Assembly (NCBI GenBank): GCA_035701465.1
Contig: DASSMU010000157.1
Location: 1 to 9,926, forward strand
Reading direction: 5' to 3'
DNA: 9,926 nucleotides
From: VRUE01 sp035701465
GTDB lineage: Bacteria; Actinomycetota; Thermoleophilia; Solirubrobacterales; 70-9
The position numbers and the translations under genes were made by a program. The stretch's first letter is position 1, and the number at the start of each line of letters is the position of its first letter. Below, in pieces: positions 6,374 to 9,926 of this stretch. Under the pieces are notes generated by a model that saw nothing but the letters and a program-made list of their open reading frames with translations, was not told where the DNA came from and did no database searches.

Positions 6374-7413
6374 GCGACCTCCCGCGCGGGTCGCAAAGCA
6401 CCCAGGATGTCAGCGATCTCCGCCGGCGGGAGGACGAGATCGGCCCCCCCGTCGGCAACCGCGCGGGGCATCCCGTAGACCACCGAGGAGGCCTCGTCCT
6501 GGGCGATCGCCAAGCCTCCCTCACGCCGGATCGCCGCCGCGCCCTCGGCGCCGTCCTTCCCCATGCCGGTGAGCACGACGCCCACGGCCTCCGTGCCAAA
6601 GCCCCGCGCCAGGCTGCCGAGCAGGACGTCGATCGAGGGACGGTGGGGCGCCTCGGTCTCCCGGTCGAGGACGAACCGGTTCGACTGGGCCAGCGTGAGG
6701 TGGGCGCCGTCTGGGGCGAACCAGACGCCGGGGGTCGCCCGATCGCCCTCGCCGGCGAGGCGAACCGCGATCGGCAGCTTCCTGTCGAGCCATTTCGCAA
6801 AGCCCTCGATGAACCCCGGGGCCATGTGCTGGACGATCAGCAGGGGGACCGGAAAGTCCGCCGGAAGTTCAGCGAGGATCGCCTCCAGGACCGGGGGGCC
6901 ACCGGTGGAAGCACCGACGCCCACCACCTGCGCGACGCGCGGGGGGACCTCGGAAGCCCTCCGCCGGGTGCTCGCCGACATGCGGGGTGGCCTGCCGACC
7001 CGCATGCTCGACAGCCGCCTCAGCCGGCTGCGCATCGCCTGCGCCCAGATGTCGTCGAGCTGGTCGAGGCGCAGCCTCTCCTTCGGCAGGACGTCGAGGG
7101 CTCCCGCCGCTAACGCCTCGGCGGCCCGTTCGGACCCCTTGGCGACGGTACCGGTGAGAATCACGATCGGCAACGGGTTCTCTCCCATCAGCCGCTTGAC
7201 GACCTCGAGCCCGTCGATCCCGGGAAGCTTCATGTCCAGGGTCAGCAGGTCCGGCTGCAGCTCCTTGACGTCGGCGATCGCCTCCTCGCCGCTGGCGGAG
7301 ACGCCCACCACCTCGATTTGGTCGTCCTGCCCGAGGAACCGCGAAAGCGCGATCGCATAGGCCTTGGAGTCCTCGCAGAGCAGGACGCGTCGCGGGCGCG
7401 GGCTTGCGGTCAC
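6370..7413 (-). CDS. cheB: Chemotaxis response regulator / protein-glutamate methylesterase CheB
   Basis: This 347-residue protein is the usual CheB length. It removes methyl groups from receptor glutamates (and deamidates glutamine) when phosphorylated by CheA, giving adaptation. The receiver domain spans about 8-125: acidic pocket E14/D15, phospho-acceptor D60 in LLTLDMKLPGIDG, T87 in ILTGT, and K111. A basic linker at about 126-158 joins it to the C-terminal methylesterase. There the Ser-His-Asp triad is visible as S169 (GASTGG), H196 (VQHM) and D287 (TGMGKDG). The GTG start at 7413 overlaps the cheA stop by 4 bp (GTGA). The ribosome site is weak (GGCGGG just upstream), consistent with coupling to cheA. 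Together with cheR it gives a complete methylation-based adaptation pair. Confidence 0.96.
   Translation of the reverse strand: MTASPRPRRVLLCEDSKAYAIALSRFLGQDDQIEVVGVSASGEEAIADVKELQPDLLTLDMKLPGIDGLEVVKRLMGENPLPIVILTGTVAKGSERAAEALAAGALDVLPKERLRLDQLDDIWAQAMRSRLRRLSSMRVGRPPRMSASTRRRASEVPPRVAQVVGVGASTGGPPVLEAILAELPADFPVPLLIVQHMAPGFIEGFAKWLDRKLPIAVRLAGEGDRATPGVWFAPDGAHLTLAQSNRFVLDRETEAPHRPSIDVLLGSLARGFGTEAVGVVLTGMGKDGAEGAAAIRREGGLAIAQDEASSVVYGMPRAVADGGADLVLPPAEIADILGALRPAREVA
6378..6383 (-). promoter_or_regulatory. Ribosome binding site for cheR
   Basis: On the minus strand GGGAGG lies 4 nt before the cheR GTG at 6373, within the last codons of cheB (RPAREVA). It supports the GTG start at the GTGA overlap rather than a downstream start. 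Confidence 0.75.
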
Positions 7414-9281
7414 CGTCCCGCCAGGCGCTCGATCGTCTCGAGGAGCGCCTGCTGGTCGAACTCCTCCTTGACGATGTAGGCGTCGGCGCCGGCCTCGACC
7501 CCCCGGCGGCGGCTGGCATCGTCGCCGAGGGTCGTGACGATCACCACCGGAAGCGAGCCGTGCTCCTCGCTCGCGCGAATCGCCTCGAGCAGCTCGAAGC
7601 CGTCCATCTCCGGCATCTGGACGTCGGTCAGCACGAGGTCGAGGTCGGCGATCTCCCCGATCCGCGCCAGGGCCTCCCGCCCGTCGCGAGCCACCTCCAC
7701 CCGGTGCCCGGCGGTCTCGAGGATGCTCCGCTGCAGCTCGCGCGCCGAAAACTGGTCGTCGACGACGAGAACCCGGGCGACCATGCGCCCATCTGTCTCT
7801 TCGGATTGGCCTATGGCCATTGCCTCGGTTGGGGCCTTCAACAAGTGATTCGGGTCGAGCACGAGGGCGATCCGCCCGTCGCCCAGGATCGCAGCCCCGA
7901 GGAAGCCCGGCATCCCCGAGAGGATCGCGCCAAGGCTCTTGATCACCACCTCCTCCTCGCCCAGCAACTCGTCGCAGGCCACTGCGAGGCGGCGCCCGGG
8001 CGACTCGATCACGATCGCCGGCGGGTTTCGCGGCAGCGGGGCCGCCGCGGCCCCGATCAGCTGCCCCAGGTCGGACAGCGGGACCACCTGGCCCTCGAGC
8101 TCCAGGGAAGGACGGTTCCCGAGCGACGTCGTGTCGGCGACGGCGACCACTCGCCCGACGCTGGTCATCGGCAACCCAAAGGGGTGCCCGCCTCGCTCGA
8201 AGAGAAGGACCTTCATCAGCGCGAGCGTAATCGGGAGCAGCAGCGTCACCTCCGTTCCACGGCCCGTCTCGCTTTTCAGTTCGAGGCCGCCGCCCAGGCT
8301 CTCCACATGCCTCTTGACCGCATCCAGGCCGACGCCGCGGCCGGCCACGTCGGTCACCTCCTCGGCGGTGGAGAACCCGGTCTCCGCGAGGATGTCCACC
8401 AGCGACCCCTCCTGCTCGGCCCGGGCGAGGAGCTCGGGGGAGACGCCGCGGCCGTCGTCGACCACCTCGATCGCGACCAGGCGCCCGCGTCGCCCGGCGC
8501 GCAGCTCGACCCGGCCCGCCTGTGGCTTTCCCGCCGACTCACGCTCGCCGGCCTCCTCGATCCCGTGCGCCACGGCGTTGCGCAGGACGTGGACGATGGT
8601 TTCCGAGATCCCGTCGAGGATCACCCGGTCGAGCTGGGTCTCGGCGCCGTCGATCGTCAGCTCCACCTCCTTGCCCTCCTGGGATGCCAGATCGCGGACC
8701 GCACGGGGAAGCGAATCCGTGATCGTGCGCAGCGGCAGGGTCCGCATCTGGATCACCGAGTCCTGCAGCTCGTCGAGCAGCTGCTCGCCCATGTCGAGCT
8801 CCTCGGAAGCCTGCCGCCCGTCGCGGAGGGTGTCGCCCAGCGCATGCTCCAGGCGCCGGTGATACAGCACCGTCTCGCCGACGACGTCGAGCATGCGATC
8901 TACCTTCGCGGCGGGGACCCGGATCGTCGGCGCCGGACTCGCGGCCGGCTTGGGCGCCTCGGCGGCGGGCTCGACCTGCAGCGCGCGGCCCAGCTCGTCG
9001 ACCGCGCGCAGGAGGGGATCGACCTGGTCGGCGGCAAGGGCGCCCTGCTCGCGGGCCTGCTCCATGCGGTCCTCGATCCCGCTGGCCAGGGTCGTCGCCT
9101 GCTGCCAGCCGATCATCGCCGCGCTGCCCTTGACCGAGTGGGCGTCGCGCAGGATCGCGTCGATCTCCTCGGCGCCGCCGTCGCCGGACTCCAGCGCCAG
9201 CAGGTTCGACTCCATCCTCCGCAGGCAGTCCCCCGCCTCCTGGCGGACGAGCTCGTGTATCTCCTCGTCGGAGGCGCTCAA
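7410..9281 (-). CDS. cheA: Hybrid chemotaxis histidine kinase CheA with C-terminal receiver
   Basis: The protein has 623 residues. An HPt (P1) domain at about 1-105 carries phospho-acceptor H48 in RDAHSVKGSA. A short Ala/Pro linker replaces the CheY-binding P2 domain. The P3 dimerisation helices lie at about 120-185 and the ATPase P4 at about 190-350: N-box LRNAVAHG with N235, VDDGRG at 274-279, and GFSTA...GRGVGLD at 302-320. The CheW-like P5 lies at about 351-490. A receiver follows at about 503-623, with D508/D509, phospho-acceptor D553 in LTDVQMPEMDG, T583 and K605. CheA-receiver fusions occur in Wsp, Frz and pilus-type pathways, where the receiver is a phosphate sink or output. The start appears to be TTG 9281, 2 bp after the cheW stop; later starts would cut into the HPt domain. 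It phosphorylates CheB and presumably its own receiver. No separate CheY is in the window. Confidence 0.95.
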   Translation of the reverse strand: MSASDEEIHELVRQEAGDCLRRMESNLLALESGDGGAEEIDAILRDAHSVKGSAAMIGWQQATTLASGIEDRMEQAREQGALAADQVDPLLRAVDELGRALQVEPAAEAPKPAASPAPTIRVPAAKVDRMLDVVGETVLYHRRLEHALGDTLRDGRQASEELDMGEQLLDELQDSVIQMRTLPLRTITDSLPRAVRDLASQEGKEVELTIDGAETQLDRVILDGISETIVHVLRNAVAHGIEEAGERESAGKPQAGRVELRAGRRGRLVAIEVVDDGRGVSPELLARAEQEGSLVDILAETGFSTAEEVTDVAGRGVGLDAVKRHVESLGGGLELKSETGRGTEVTLLLPITLALMKVLLFERGGHPFGLPMTSVGRVVAVADTTSLGNRPSLELEGQVVPLSDLGQLIGAAAAPLPRNPPAIVIESPGRRLAVACDELLGEEEVVIKSLGAILSGMPGFLGAAILGDGRIALVLDPNHLLKAPTEAMAIGQSEETDGRMVARVLVVDDQFSARELQRSILETAGHRVEVARDGREALARIGEIADLDLVLTDVQMPEMDGFELLEAIRASEEHGSLPVVIVTTLGDDASRRRGVEAGADAYIVKEEFDQQALLETIERLAGR

Positions 9282-9283
9282 CG

Positions 9284-9688
9284 CTATGCCCCCGGCGAGG
9301 CGACGGAAGAGAGGATGGCGTCCACGTCGAGGATCCCCACGAGCAGGCCGTCGACCAGGACGGCCCCCGTCAGGTACGGCGAGTCCACCTGCTCGGATGC
9401 CCCCGGCAGCTCGCCGACGTCGACGACCGCATCGACCGCGAAACCGGCGCTGCCGGTGCCGAGCTCGGCCACCACGATGCGTTCCGGCTCCTCCGCCGTG
9501 AGGCCGAGCAGGGTGGCCAGCGCCATCACCGGGATCACCCGCCCGCGCAGGTTGCGCACTCCCATGACCTCCGGCGGAGAGCCGGGCACCGGCGTGAGAT
9601 CGCCAAGCTCGGCCACCTCGAGCACCCCGTCCACCGGCAGGGCGTAGTGCTCCCCCGCGACGCGGACGCGGACGTGAACCCGGCTCAC
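9284..9688 (-). CDS. cheW: Chemotaxis coupling protein CheW
   Basis: This 134-residue protein is a single CheW/SH3-like domain, slightly short for the family. It bridges the receptor signalling tip and the P5 domain of CheA. The diagnostic segment VMGVRNLRGRVIPVM (41-55) contains the conserved Asn-Leu-Arg-Gly turn. The C-terminal strand VLVDGLLVGILDVDAIL (110-126) is also typical. The GTG start at 9688 overlaps the receptor gene stop by 4 bp (GTGA). Upstream are GGAG 2 nt from the start, which is too close, and GAGGGAG 10 nt away. It is followed 2 bp later by cheA. It is the only CheW in the window, whereas the Pseudomonas Wsp operon has two. Confidence 0.94.
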   Translation of the reverse strand: MSRVHVRVRVAGEHYALPVDGVLEVAELGDLTPVPGSPPEVMGVRNLRGRVIPVMALATLLGLTAEEPERIVVAELGTGSAGFAVDAVVDVGELPGASEQVDSPYLTGAVLVDGLLVGILDVDAILSSVASPGA

Positions 9689-9926
9689 GTCTCCGCGGCT
9701 CCCTCGGCGGCCAGGCGATTCAGCTCCTCGAGGCCCTGCTCCAGCTCCCCGATCAACCCGCTCACGGTTTCCGCGGCCTCGGCCCGCTGGCGCCCCTCCG
9801 CCGCCAGCTGCTCGGCGGCGGTCCGGATCTGGACCATCGCCGCGGAGACCTGCTCGGCGGCCTCCTTCTGCTGCTCGGTGGCGCGGATGCTCTCGTCCAG
9901 CACGTCGGCGGTGGAGGTCATCAGCT
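9685..9926 (-). CDS. Methyl-accepting chemotaxis protein, C-terminal end (partial)
   Basis: About 80 residues are visible and the frame stays open to the window edge. The internal ATG at 9921 is not taken as the start. The sequence is a continuous amphipathic Ala/Glu/Gln-rich coiled coil (IRATEQQKEAAEQVSAAM, then VQIRTAAEQLAAEGRQRAEA). This matches the returning helix of a receptor cytoplasmic hairpin, where methylation sites often sit in EQQ/AEQ-type heptads. The conserved signalling tip and any sensor, membrane or HAMP parts lie outside the window. There is no C-terminal NWETF-like CheR tether. Position directly before cheW, with a GTGA overlap, supports the assignment. A CheA-associated coiled-coil protein is the alternative. 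Confidence 0.7.
   Translation of the reverse strand, partial: LMTSTADVLDESIRATEQQKEAAEQVSAAMVQIRTAAEQLAAEGRQRAEAAETVSGLIGELEQGLEELNRLAAEGAAET

Noticed and set aside
7404..9647. A 747-codon open frame on the plus strand opposite cheA and cheW
   Set aside because: It is antisense to two clearly conserved genes. Its protein is rich in Arg, Leu, Asp and His without any recognisable domain, as expected from the mirrored third-position GC of cheA.

Overview
The window is very GC-rich, and its reading frames end codons almost entirely in G or C. Several proteins have an actinobacterial look. One is a secreted glycine-rich protein with a C-terminal Ig-like domain built around Cys-Lys-Leu-Asp. Another is a cysteine-paired YVTN-type beta-propeller. 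Together they suggest a Thermoleophilia/Solirubrobacterales-type soil actinobacterium. This is an inference from protein style; the window has no rRNA or other phylogenetic marker. No tRNA, rRNA, CRISPR array, insertion sequence or phage gene was seen.

Left part (1-4357): the last 12 codons of a plus-strand gene end at 39 and are followed by a perfect 14-bp hairpin terminator (51-84). Facing it is a minus-strand group of three exported proteins. In transcription order these are a seven-bladed beta-propeller (2933-4357), a Cys-type sulfatase (1341-2936) and a glycine-rich protein (144-1286). The propeller and sulfatase overlap by an ATGA and are probably translationally coupled. The glycine-rich gene follows after 54 bp.

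Middle (4358-5069): a 106-bp divergent intergenic region precedes a plus-strand GNAT-family acetyltransferase. That gene runs tail-to-tail into the chemosensory operon with only 5 bp between the two stop codons.

Right part (5075-9926): a tightly packed minus-strand chemosensory operon runs methyl-accepting protein (3' end only) - cheW - cheA with fused receiver - cheB - cheR with TPR. Three of the four junctions are 4-bp GTGA overlaps and the fourth has a 2-bp gap. All four complete genes begin with GTG or TTG. There is no stand-alone CheY, CheA lacks a P2 domain and has a C-terminal receiver, and CheR has a TPR tail. This parts list resembles the Wsp/alternative-cellular-function chemosensory pathways more than classical flagellar chemotaxis. 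The output may be surface attachment, c-di-GMP signalling, pili or development, but no output gene is visible here.

I see no strong evidence for a wholly new system. The points most worth following are the Wsp-like operon in an apparently actinobacterial genome and the coupled propeller-sulfatase pair with 14 paired cysteines.
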